A DNA stretch of 6,608 nt. Source: an uncultured Selenomonadales bacterium. GTDB lineage: Bacteria > Bacillota > Negativicutes > Selenomonadales > Selenomonadaceae. Within the stretch, counting starts at the first letter, position 1; every line of letters begins with the position of its first letter. The notes under the pieces were generated by a model that had not been told where the DNA came from, made no database searches, and saw only the letters and a list, made by a program, of their open reading frames with translations. Of the stretch, positions 1 through 6,573 are shown one piece after another. The translations under genes were made by a program, and so were the position numbers. Where the stretch lies: the NCBI GenBank assembly GCA_947305445.1, contig CAMZDU010000058.1, positions 1-6,608 on the forward strand, read 5' to 3'.

Positions 1-1364
1 ATCGCCTCCAATAGCCCGTAAAAATCGTCGACAAAAGTTTTCGTGTCGGTAAGTTTATCAACAGAAATTTTTTTAGTCAACGCCGCGAGCCGTGATTGAT
101 TCGTCGCAAGCTCGACGGAAATTTTTGTGTAAGTGTCCGCGTCGTCGGCAATCAGCTCGTCCAAGTCGGCAATGCGCAAAATATCCGCGCCCGTACGACG
201 AGCGGCAAGGGAACCGCACAAATTCACGACGGGCACGCCCATATACAACGAAAGAGCCGTCATCATGCCGCCGGGATACGGGAACGCATCCAAAATCAAA
301 TCAACCTCTCCGTAATCCGTGAAGAAATTATTTTCACCGCGCCGAACTTCAGCACGCTCAATCCCGAAATTTTTAAGACGCTCAATCAGTGCACGCCGAC
401 GACTTTCAAGCGGTGTCGTGTCGCGGAAAATTATTCGCGAGTTTGGAAGCGCGTCCAGAATTTTTTTCACGGCGGCAAGATAATCGTCGCTGAACTTCAT
501 AAAATTATTAAGACAACCGAAAGTGAATTGCTCATGCGGGAACGGTCGGCGGCTCTTGCGTTCGCGAATCATGCGTTCGTTTGGACAGAAGGCAAACGCA
601 TTTTCGAGCGATAAAATTTTTTCGGTGAAGGTCGCGTCGCGGGCGGTCAAGAATTCGTCGCCGATAAAATAATCAATCGCATCGAAGTAACCGATGCCCG
701 TCAGTTGCACGCGAGCCGGCCTGTAAGCCGCAACCTGCAACGTCGCGCCGCCTTCGGTGTGTCCGCCCAAGTCAATCAAAATATCCGTGCCCGCGTCGCG
801 AATCATCTGCGCGGCCTCGGTAAAACTTGTCTCGGCAATGTTGAAGTAAGCGTCGACGTTGCGGCGAATTTTTTTCGTGAAGGTGTCTTCTTCGTTCGAC
901 AAACTCCAGGCCGTCACGGAAAATTTTTCGCGCTCGTAATCGGTCAGCAACGGTTCGTAAAATCTCGCGGCGGACGAGTCACAAAAATTCGGCGCGAGAT
1001 ACGCCACGGAAATTTTTTCGGACGTCTTTTTAATCGGCGACAAAATTTCTGTATCACGATAAAGCGAATTGTAAACGGCAAGCTCATTGGTGAGCGTCGG
1101 CGCGTCCAGTTGCGGCAGATAGTGCAACGCGAACAGATAATTCGAGAAGTGCGCCCGCTGACTGCGCAAAAATCTGTCGGTGCGCGCCGCGTTGAACGAG
1201 GCTTGCGCGGCACCTTCGGCATTGCAAAGGTCGTGAAAGGCGGCTCCGATTAACTCATGCATGCGCCATTCGTCACGGGCGTCAGCGTTCGGCAGAAGAT
1301 TTTTCAGACGGTCGAGAGCCTCACTCGGCTTTCCGTCGTCCAAAAGTTTTCGCGCAACGTCCAC
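1..1364 (-). CDS. GT41 / O-GlcNAc transferase-like (SPINDLY-type) glycosyltransferase, C-terminus cut by window edge
   Basis: This is a single open frame of 454 codons from a GTG at 1362-1364 to the left edge, with no stop seen. GGAGG (1372-1376, minus strand) lies 7 nt upstream of the GTG and fixes the start. Residues 1-100 are helical and TPR-like (for example EALDRL at 15-20 and a second helix pair at 35-62). From about residue 117 the protein follows the GT41 catalytic fold: VAYLAPNF (120-127), EPLL (137-140), DILIDLGGHTEGG (194-206), YRPARVQLTGIGY (214-226), FGCLNNFMK (282-290) ending in the conserved Lys290, DAFPYPGG (359-366) and GVPVVNLCG (376-384). GT41 enzymes transfer a sugar from a nucleotide sugar, usually UDP-linked, to protein side chains in the cytoplasm; bacterial members often modify flagellins or adhesins. 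Acceptor and donor cannot be read here. The His usual in the bacterial DFRxH motif is Ser130, and the loop after GIGY is short, so activity is uncertain. It is transcribed divergently from the flavodoxin gene. Confidence 0.88.
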   Translation of the reverse strand, partial: MDVARKLLDDGKPSEALDRLKNLLPNADARDEWRMHELIGAAFHDLCNAEGAAQASFNAARTDRFLRSQRAHFSNYLFALHYLPQLDAPTLTNELAVYNSLYRDTEILSPIKKTSEKISVAYLAPNFCDSSAARFYEPLLTDYEREKFSVTAWSLSNEEDTFTKKIRRNVDAYFNIAETSFTEAAQMIRDAGTDILIDLGGHTEGGATLQVAAYRPARVQLTGIGYFDAIDYFIGDEFLTARDATFTEKILSLENAFAFCPNERMIRERKSRRPFPHEQFTFGCLNNFMKFSDDYLAAVKKILDALPNSRIIFRDTTPLESRRRALIERLKNFGIERAEVRRGENNFFTDYGEVDLILDAFPYPGGMMTALSLYMGVPVVNLCGSLAARRTGADILRIADLDELIADDADTYTKISVELATNQSRLAALTKKISVDKLTDTKTFVDDFYGLLEA

Positions 1365-1371
1365 GTTAAAA

Positions 1372-1376
1372 CCTCC
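1372..1376 (-). promoter_or_regulatory. Ribosome binding site for the GT41 gene
   Basis: The minus strand reads GGAGG here, 7 nt before a GTG codon. There is no ATG in the right frame nearby, so this site selects the GTG start at 1364. Confidence 0.8.
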
Positions 1377-1450
1377 AAAAAAAATTTATTTAACAGCCGT
1401 GTACAATTTTTTTTGTTTGCTATCACCGGAGCAATATTAAGCTCGTATAA

Positions 1451-1479
1451 AACATACAAGATATTTTTCCTTTTGGCAA
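1451..1479 (-). promoter_or_regulatory. Candidate sigma-70-type promoter for the GT41 gene
   Basis: On the minus strand, TTGCCA (1474-1479) and TATGTT (1451-1456) are separated by exactly 17 bp. The -35 box matches the consensus at 5 of 6 positions and the -10 box at 4 of 6. Transcription would begin near 1444, giving an 80-nt leader. A TAATAT on the same strand (1434-1439) could be an alternative -10, but it has no good -35 partner. The region is AT-rich, so chance matches are likely and this is a moderate call. Confidence 0.45.
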
Positions 1480-1521
1480 TTTTTCTCCGTAAAAATTTAT
1501 GAACCGCCCGTGGCAAATTTA

Positions 1522-1550
1522 TTGACGGGTTACGGCCGCTGTGTTAATAT
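1522..1550 (+). promoter_or_regulatory. Sigma-70-type promoter of the flavodoxin gene
   Basis: TTGACG (1522-1527) and TAATAT (1545-1550) are separated by 17 bp. Each box differs from consensus at one position, so this should be a strong promoter. Transcription would start around 1557, giving a leader of roughly 34 nt before the ATG. An imperfect inverted repeat (CCCGT at 1507-1511 with ACGGG at 1525-1529) overlaps the -35 box and could be an operator, but this is speculative. I see no recognisable Fur-box-like sequence. Confidence 0.75.
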
Positions 1551-1590
1551 GTGCGCGATTTGGAGTTAAAATTTTTTTGGAGGGATTCTG

Positions 1591-2019
1591 ATGAGTAAAA
1601 TCGCGGTCGTGTTTTGGAGCGGCACCGGTAACACCGAAGAGATGGCCAACGCTGTAGCGGAAGGCGCGAAGGCTGCGGGCGCGGACGTCGAAGTGTTCCA
1701 GGTCGATGACTTCAACGCAACTGACATGGCGGATTATAATGGTTTCTTGTTCGGTTGCCCGGCCATGGGCGACGAAGTTCTCGAGGAAGATTCCTTCGAG
1801 CCGTTCTTCACCGAAGCCGAGACCAAACTCAACGGCGTGCCCGTCGGACTTTTTGGCAGCTACGGCTGGGGCGGCGGCACGTGGATGGATAATTGGAGCG
1901 AGCGCACCAAAGAGGCCGGCGCGAAATTTGTCGGCAACGTCATTGCCGAAAATGCACCCGACGATACCGCTCTTGAAGAGTGCCGCAAACTCGGTGAAGA
2001 TCTGGCTAAAGCAGTCTGA
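1591..2019 (+). CDS. Short-chain flavodoxin
   Basis: The product is a 142-residue FMN-binding electron carrier of the cytoplasm; flavodoxins can replace ferredoxin in low-potential reactions, especially when iron is scarce. The FMN phosphate loop is S10-G-T-G-N-T15, preceded by Trp9 as in clostridial and Megasphaera flavodoxins. P57-A-M-G60 is the first isoalloxazine loop and G89-S-Y-G-W93 the second, with further aromatics at W98 and W102. The length and the absence of the roughly 20-residue insertion place it in the short-chain class. The ATG at 1591 has GGAGG (1579-1583) with 7 nt between it and the ATG. It is monocistronic, with its own promoter (1522-1550) and terminator (2045-2076). Its codons favour GGC, ACC and GAA, and it contains no AAAATTTT-type tract, unlike every other gene here; both fit a highly expressed gene. 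Which redox partners it serves cannot be told from context. Confidence 0.97.
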   Translation: MSKIAVVFWSGTGNTEEMANAVAEGAKAAGADVEVFQVDDFNATDMADYNGFLFGCPAMGDEVLEEDSFEPFFTEAETKLNGVPVGLFGSYGWGGGTWMDNWSERTKEAGAKFVGNVIAENAPDDTALEECRKLGEDLAKAV

Positions 2020-2044
2020 TACTTTTCAACAAACTAAATAAAAA

Positions 2045-2076
2045 TCCCTCGCACTTTGCGGGGGAAATTTTTTTTT
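2045..2076 (+). terminator. Rho-independent terminator after flavodoxin, probably bidirectional
   Basis: An 8-bp stem (2045-2052 with 2058-2065) closes a 5-nt loop and is followed by nine T residues (2068-2076) after a short A spacer. It lies 25 nt past the flavodoxin stop. Read on the minus strand, the same hairpin is followed by five Ts, an A and three Ts (2044 down to 2036), so it can also end the leftward oxidoreductase transcript. The pair at 2049/2061 is a G-U wobble in the rightward RNA but a C-A mismatch in the leftward RNA, so the structure should work better for the flavodoxin side. Confidence 0.85.
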
Positions 2077-2126
2077 GTGACATATAATTCAAAAGCCATT
2101 GATGTCGCGGTCAATCGCCTTAAGTG

Positions 2127-2157
2127 TTGGTGACAACTTCACCAAATTTCATTTGGG
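2127..2157. repeat. Overlapping short inverted repeats across the 3' end of the oxidoreductase gene
   Basis: TTGGTGA (2127-2133) and TCACCAA (2139-2145) are perfect 7-bp arms around a 5-nt loop, covering the oxidoreductase stop codon. A second pair, CCAAAT (2143-2148) and ATTTGG (2152-2157), overlaps the first, so only one hairpin can form at a time. Neither has an adjoining T-run, so they are not terminators by themselves. They may protect the mRNA 3' end or may be chance. Confidence 0.35.
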
Positions 2158-3125
2158 TAACGGAGATTCCAATTTTTTCGGAGCGTCGTCATAATGTTCA
2201 TCACGTCGCGGGAAAAGTTGAGTTTCATTGCGGAGGCGTCGCCGCTCAAAATCGCCTGCTCCATGTCGCGTATTTCGTAAAGCAAAGCGTCCGTGCGCTC
2301 GCCGGCAAAAATTTCTGCAACGTCGCCGGTCGCCGCGTCAACGAAAATTGCTTTCTCGGCGCGGGGATATTCGTCAATCTCAATGTAACCTTTTTCGCAG
2401 CTGATGACGGCGCGTTTGGGTTGTTTAGAGTGCATGCTCAGCGCAACGGTCGCCATTTGCCCGCAAGAATTTTTCAGGAGAATTGTCGCCATTTCGTCGG
2501 AGCCGGTCGGCGAAGGTTGCCACTGACTTAAAATTTCGTGCGGTGTCTCCGACATAAACGAGCGAACAATACTCAGCGCGTAAACGCCGATATCGAGTAG
2601 CGCACCGCCCGCCAGGTTCATGTTAAAAAATCTGTTGCGCATGTCGTATTCTTTGAAGCTGCCGAAATTCAGCGTGATGATTTGCACTTTGCCGAAGGCA
2701 CCGTTGGAAATTTTCCGCCAAAGATTTTTATAAAGCGGCATATGCCAAATCGTCATGGCCTCGGCCAGCACGAGATTTTTTTTGTCGGCAAGGGCAATCA
2801 TCTCGTCGAGTTCGTGGCTGTTGAGTGTGACGGATTTTTCAACGAGCAGATGCTTGCCGTTTTCGAGCGCACGTTTCATGAATTGGTAGTGAGTGTTGTG
2901 CGGCGTGGTAATATAAATCACGTCAACGTCCGCGTCGTCGAACATGTCGTCAATCGTGTCGTAAACTTTTGTGACGGAATATTTTTCGGCGAAGGCTTCG
3001 GCCTTGTCATGTGTGCGATTGGCCACGGCGTAAAGATTTTTGCCTTCCTTGTGAAGGGCACGCGCCATTTCGTTGGCAATGACGCCGACGCCGAGTACCG
3101 CCCAGTTAAGATTTTTATTTGACAC
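2139..3125 (-). CDS. Gfo/Idh/MocA-family NAD(P)-dependent oxidoreductase
   Basis: This 328-residue protein has the family's two-domain layout. An N-terminal Rossmann fold (residues 6-120) carries the dinucleotide motif G12-V-G14-V-I-A17, then ANRT at 35-38, whose Arg37 after strand 2 suggests NADP(H) preference (inference). The TPHNTH segment (74-79) and E96-K97 follow; this is the family EKP motif with Ser98 in place of Pro. The C-terminal substrate domain has GGALLDIGVY (173-182), which supplies the conserved Asp178 and Tyr182. Members oxidise or reduce sugars, inositols, dihydrodiols or related polyols in the cytoplasm; the substrate here is unknown. I chose the GTG at 3125 because AGGAG (3135-3139) lies 9 nt upstream. 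The in-frame ATG at 3134 would have no spacing from that site and would add MIA. It follows the M16C peptidase gene by 35 bp in the same direction and is probably co-transcribed with it. It converges on the flavodoxin gene. Confidence 0.93.
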   Translation of the reverse strand: MSNKNLNWAVLGVGVIANEMARALHKEGKNLYAVANRTHDKAEAFAEKYSVTKVYDTIDDMFDDADVDVIYITTPHNTHYQFMKRALENGKHLLVEKSVTLNSHELDEMIALADKKNLVLAEAMTIWHMPLYKNLWRKISNGAFGKVQIITLNFGSFKEYDMRNRFFNMNLAGGALLDIGVYALSIVRSFMSETPHEILSQWQPSPTGSDEMATILLKNSCGQMATVALSMHSKQPKRAVISCEKGYIEIDEYPRAEKAIFVDAATGDVAEIFAGERTDALLYEIRDMEQAILSGDASAMKLNFSRDVMNIMTTLRKNWNLRYPNEIW

Positions 3126-3134
3126 GGCAATCAT

Positions 3135-3139
3135 CTCCT
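3135..3139 (-). promoter_or_regulatory. Ribosome binding site that decides the oxidoreductase start
   Basis: The minus strand reads AGGAG here. It directly abuts the upstream ATG (3134) with no spacer, which is too close for normal initiation, but stands 9 nt from the GTG at 3125. The site therefore argues for GTG initiation and a protein beginning MSNKNLNW. Confidence 0.65.
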
Positions 3140-3160
3140 ATAAGATTCGCGAAAAAAATT

Positions 3161-6085
3161 TTACTCGGTCGCTTGCTTGACTTCGCTGAAAAGTTTGGCG
3201 TGTTCTTTGATGACGGTCTCGTTGCCGAAGACGCAAAGATTATTTTGCTTCATGCAGTCGGCAATCACTTTCGACAAGGCGCGTATGTCGTCTTGTCGTG
3301 CGGCTAAAATTTCGTCACGAGATTTTTGACGGTCGGCGCGGGTAATGTTGCGCAGACAGAAGTCGGCGGCAAGCTGACCTTTAATCGACGGCGTTAACGG
3401 TCTGTCGGATTTGCTCAGCGTGCCGATAATGTACTTGTCCATTTCGCGGTCGCTCACGTCAAAATTTTTCAGGAAGTCCGCCGTGGCGTCGAAAGTCTCC
3501 AACGTCTTGACGAGGTTGGGATCGCGATACGAGCCGAAGAACAGATTGCCCGACCGATTGAAATTGGCAAAGGCACCGTACGCGCCGCCCTGCACGCGAA
3601 TTTTCGTCCAGAAGTATTCGTAGCGCAAAATCGTCTCCAACACGCCGAGCACGCCCGTATACTCATGCCCCAGCGCGAGGAAGTTTGCGCCCTTGCCGAC
3701 GTATTGCACGCGGCTTTGAGTGTAGAGGCCTTCGTTGCGCGGCTTGCACGGGAAGGAATAATGCTCGCGGGTGAATTCGTCAACAGTCAAACTCTTCAAC
3801 AGCTCGGACAGGTGCGGCATAAATTCCTTGTACAAATCGTCGGAAGCAGTCACGCTGACAACTAATCCGTTGCGGTTGAGGAGGCGGTCGCGCACGTCAT
3901 ACAAATCGTCAACCAGTTCATCAAAGTTCGCGTCGAAGTCGGCAAGCAAATTTTTCAAAAAATTATTGTACGGCAACAGTGCGGCGGCATTGTACGCGCC
4001 GGCCTTCGTGACGTAAGATGCCAGCTGTGCGGAAACAATCTGCGTCGCCATGTTCTGCAAATTCAGCTCGAAGGCGATTTGATCTTGCTCGATAAGTTCG
4101 CGCAGACGTTTCTTGTTGATGAAGACGGTATCGTTAAAAATTTCGGCAATAATGTCCGTCATCTCGGCGAGTTTGGATTTGAGAGCTTTGACGTGAACCC
4201 TCATGCGCGGCGCGAACGTGTGCGGCTTATCCTTCTCGGAGTCTGCGCGGAGATTCGTGCCGAAGCCGCCGATGTTCAGGTTTGTTAAGATTGCAAGCTC
4301 TTCGTAAGAATGTTTCTTCGTGTCGATGTTGCCGAGCAGACCGGAGAGCAGATACGCATGCGGCAATTTGTTCTGCGGCACCCGCGACGCGTCGAAGTAA
4401 AACGACAGATAAATTATTCCGTGCGTGTCAATGTTGCTGAAAAGAATTCGCGTGCCGTCCAGGTCACGGAACTGCAACGGAAGATTTTCCGTCTCCTTGC
4501 GCAAATCGGAACGCTTGAGGATTGGTATCGTCTCCAAAGCTTCGGGCGTCTCCGGTGCCTGTTGACGGAGCTTGAGATTTTTTGCGGTCGAAATAATTTC
4601 GTCGATTTGTGCGGGCGAAAGCGTCGCTTTGATTTCGGCGAGCTTTGCGGCTTGAGCGGCGTCGCGTTTTTTGGCGAAAGTCTTGTCGGGCGCGAGCGTC
4701 ATCAAAACTTTGTGGGGGTTGTCGAGAAAATATTTCTGCACGATGTTTTCAAAAAAGTTTTCGTCAAGCCCGCGCTTAATCGCCGCCAAGTCGTCCTCGT
4801 AGCGCAGATAAGCATTCGGGTCGCCGCCGTAAAGCCAAGTCTTCAGCAGACGCAAGCCGTAAATCAAACCCTTCGGCGCAAGCCCGAAGTCGGCTTCACG
4901 AAGTTTGAACTCCATCAAATTTATCGACGCCTGCAATAAAATTTTGTCGATACCGTTCGTGACAAGCTTTTGCATTTCGTCCGTCAACAGCGAGTAAAAT
5001 TTTTCTACGCGGTCGGCTTCCGAACCGTTGAGCGTTATCGTAAAGGTCGGCTGTCGCAAATCGTCTTCGAGTGCGGCGTCCACGTCCTTGCCCAAGCCCG
5101 AATCAATCAGAGCTTTTCTGAGCGGCGCGGCGGGACTTAAAAACAGCGCGTGCGTCAAAATTTCCAGGCCGAGGTTTGTCAGCGTGTCGAGCGTGTCACC
5201 GACGACGAGATTTAGCGACAGGAAAGTTTTTTCGGCGGCGGATTCTTCTTCGCCAATCGGATAGACTTCGGCAACGCGTTTCATTTCGGTGAACGCGGGA
5301 TGAAAGTCTATCGCCGAATCGACGTCAATTTTATCGAACGCGCTTAAATATTCGCGGTCGAGATAGGCCAACTGCTCGGCAATGTCCATGTCACCGTAAA
5401 GGTAAATGTAACTGTTCGACGGGTGATAAAATTTTTGATGGAACGCGCCGAAATCTTTTTGCGTGAGCGACGGAATTGCCTCCGGATCGCCGCCGGACTG
5501 ATAGCCGTAACAATTCTGCGGGAAGGTCGCCTGCAAAAGCTTGCTGCTCAAAATGTCATCGGGCGACGAGAGTGCGCCTTTCATCTCGTTGTAAACTACG
5601 CCGCTGTAAGTCAACGGAGCGTCCGCGTTTGTAATTTCGTAGTGCCAACCTTCCTGCATCAAAATTTCCGGCGTGGTGAGCATTGCCGGCCGAAATACAG
5701 CGTCGAGGTACACGTCCTGCAGGTTGCGAAAATCTTTGGCGTTACGGCTGGCGACGGGATAAACTGTCTTGTCGGGATATGTCATTGCGTTGAGGAAAGT
5801 ATTGAGCGAACCTTTGACCAACTCGACGAACGGCTCCTTGAGCGGATATTTTTTTGAACCGCAGAGCACCGAGTGCTCCACGATGTGCGCGACGCCGGTG
5901 TCGTCTTTGGGCGGCGTGCGGAAGCCGATGTAAAAGACTTTGTTGTCGTCGTCGGTTGCGACGTAAAGAAGTTTCGCGCCGGTTTTTATGTGCTCGAACT
6001 CGTAAGTTTTCGCACCGATTTCGTCGACTGCGGAAAAATTTTTCAAGCGGAAGCCGTTCAGCTCCGCGCCGATTTTCAAATTCAT
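3161..6085 (-). CDS. M16C (presequence protease / PreP-like) zinc metallopeptidase
   Basis: The product is 974 residues, full length for the M16C group. These are closed-chamber zinc proteases that degrade short unstructured peptides. The inverted zinc motif H67-I-V-E70-H71 is intact, and the third ligand is E167 in GVVYNEMKG (162-170). SLNTFLNAMTYPDKTVYPV (93-111) is the family's highly conserved block after the motif. A helical linker with charged repeats (about 467-525) joins the two halves and belongs to the M16C-associated domain. The second half keeps the substrate-binding Arg/Tyr pair as R830 and Y836 in RVQGGAYG (830-837). No signal peptide or membrane segment is visible, so it should be cytoplasmic. 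I prefer the ATG at 6085 (MNLKIGAELNGF), which matches the expected family N-terminus; a GTG at 6097 would add MLFY. Neither has a strong ribosome site. It lies 152 bp after whiA and 35 bp before the oxidoreductase gene, all leftward. The natural substrates are unknown. Confidence 0.95.
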   Translation of the reverse strand: MNLKIGAELNGFRLKNFSAVDEIGAKTYEFEHIKTGAKLLYVATDDDNKVFYIGFRTPPKDDTGVAHIVEHSVLCGSKKYPLKEPFVELVKGSLNTFLNAMTYPDKTVYPVASRNAKDFRNLQDVYLDAVFRPAMLTTPEILMQEGWHYEITNADAPLTYSGVVYNEMKGALSSPDDILSSKLLQATFPQNCYGYQSGGDPEAIPSLTQKDFGAFHQKFYHPSNSYIYLYGDMDIAEQLAYLDREYLSAFDKIDVDSAIDFHPAFTEMKRVAEVYPIGEEESAAEKTFLSLNLVVGDTLDTLTNLGLEILTHALFLSPAAPLRKALIDSGLGKDVDAALEDDLRQPTFTITLNGSEADRVEKFYSLLTDEMQKLVTNGIDKILLQASINLMEFKLREADFGLAPKGLIYGLRLLKTWLYGGDPNAYLRYEDDLAAIKRGLDENFFENIVQKYFLDNPHKVLMTLAPDKTFAKKRDAAQAAKLAEIKATLSPAQIDEIISTAKNLKLRQQAPETPEALETIPILKRSDLRKETENLPLQFRDLDGTRILFSNIDTHGIIYLSFYFDASRVPQNKLPHAYLLSGLLGNIDTKKHSYEELAILTNLNIGGFGTNLRADSEKDKPHTFAPRMRVHVKALKSKLAEMTDIIAEIFNDTVFINKKRLRELIEQDQIAFELNLQNMATQIVSAQLASYVTKAGAYNAAALLPYNNFLKNLLADFDANFDELVDDLYDVRDRLLNRNGLVVSVTASDDLYKEFMPHLSELLKSLTVDEFTREHYSFPCKPRNEGLYTQSRVQYVGKGANFLALGHEYTGVLGVLETILRYEYFWTKIRVQGGAYGAFANFNRSGNLFFGSYRDPNLVKTLETFDATADFLKNFDVSDREMDKYIIGTLSKSDRPLTPSIKGQLAADFCLRNITRADRQKSRDEILAARQDDIRALSKVIADCMKQNNLCVFGNETVIKEHAKLFSEVKQATE

Positions 6086-6199
6086 ATAAAATAGCACCGC
6101 ATTTCTTCAATGTGGAATTAGGATTCGGTTGACGACAATACAACTCAAAAAATTCCTCATTCCAAATTGCAGAAACGTTGTGCCGTTCACTTCCTTTCT

Positions 6200-6213
6200 G
6201 TAAAAATTTTTAC
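6200..6213. repeat. 14-bp perfect palindrome in the whiA-peptidase spacer
   Basis: GTAAAAATTTTTAC is a perfect palindrome 25 bp beyond the whiA stop and about 115 bp before the peptidase start. It could be an operator or a bent-DNA element. It cannot be a good terminator, since it has no GC stem or loop. The rest of the 6086-6237 spacer shows no convincing promoter: only a weak TTGTAT / TAATTC pair on the minus strand with 17-bp spacing. The AAAATTTT core is very common throughout this window, so the palindrome may simply be one more copy. Confidence 0.5.
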
Positions 6214-6237
6214 TGCGTAGTCGGATTTGATAAATTC

Positions 6238-6573
6238 TCAGCCGCGAGCCGACAATCGTCGCGTCTTGTTTGCCAAACGGTGAATCATTTTGAATCGATA
6301 GAGCAGACCGGGCTTGCTGATTGAAATTTTTTCGGCAAGTTCGCGCATGGTGCACGAAGGATTTTCCAGACGCAAAGTCATTGCCTCCCGCAGTCGTTTG
6401 TTGACGGGAATTTTTTTATCGAGCAAAATTTTTATGTCGGCAAGCTGACGTTTTGCGGCGTCGACAGATTTATTTAAAGCCGCCGTTTCCAGATTGACAA
6501 TGCGATTGACCTGCATGCGAACTTCTTTAAGGTTGCGGGCAATCTCGAAACGCTCGACGGCACTGTCTGCGCC
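6238..6573 (-). CDS. whiA: DNA-binding protein WhiA, C-terminal 111 residues (partial)
   Basis: WhiA is a conserved regulator with a degenerate LAGLIDADG homing-endonuclease-like N-terminus and a C-terminal helix-turn-helix. It acts in sporulation in Streptomyces and in cell division and metabolism in other Gram-positive-lineage bacteria. The piece seen here carries the linker signature RNLKEVRMQVNRIVNLETAA followed by LNKSVDAAKRQ. The HTH comes next: LRLENPSCTMRELAEKISIS then KPGLLYRFKMI. Both match the family, although the usual Cys in VNCETAN is Leu and the HTH lacks the two-residue Pro-Pro insertion common in Bacilli. The stop is TGA at 6238-6240. About two thirds of the protein lies beyond the contig end. 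The frame continues by accident through the adapter to a GTG at 6588, giving a false N-terminus MLFRS that must be removed. In Firmicutes whiA usually follows rapZ and yvcK, so those genes are expected to the right. Confidence 0.88.
   Translation of the reverse strand, partial: GADSAVERFEIARNLKEVRMQVNRIVNLETAALNKSVDAAKRQLADIKILLDKKIPVNKRLREAMTLRLENPSCTMRELAEKISISKPGLLYRFKMIHRLANKTRRLSARG

Noticed and set aside
96..1253. Plus-strand open frames (172 and 182 codons) over the left region
   Set aside because: The minus strand carries an unbroken 454-codon GT41 frame across the whole stretch, so these are shadows.
1706..2041. Overlapping 111-codon frame within and past the flavodoxin gene
   Set aside because: It is a +1 shadow of flavodoxin with a Ser/Arg/Pro-rich product and no ribosome site.
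2124..3122. Plus-strand frames of 135 and 146 codons over the oxidoreductase gene
   Set aside because: They are antisense to a complete Gfo/Idh/MocA gene with intact motifs and show no domain of their own.
3140..3163. T-rich run after the peptidase stop as a terminator
   Set aside because: There is a run of Ts on the minus strand but no preceding stable GC hairpin, and the next gene begins 35 bp on, so read-through is more likely.
4310..4939. Long plus-strand open frame (209 codons) opposite the peptidase gene, with several others of 66-146 codons
   Set aside because: They lie antisense to a complete, motif-bearing M16C gene, have low-complexity Arg/Phe/Val-rich products with no recognisable family, and have no ribosome sites. 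They are explained by the codon bias of the real strand.
6107..6355. Minus-strand 82-codon frame in the spacer and overlapping whiA
   Set aside because: It overlaps the WhiA helix-turn-helix in another frame, has no family resemblance and no ribosome site.
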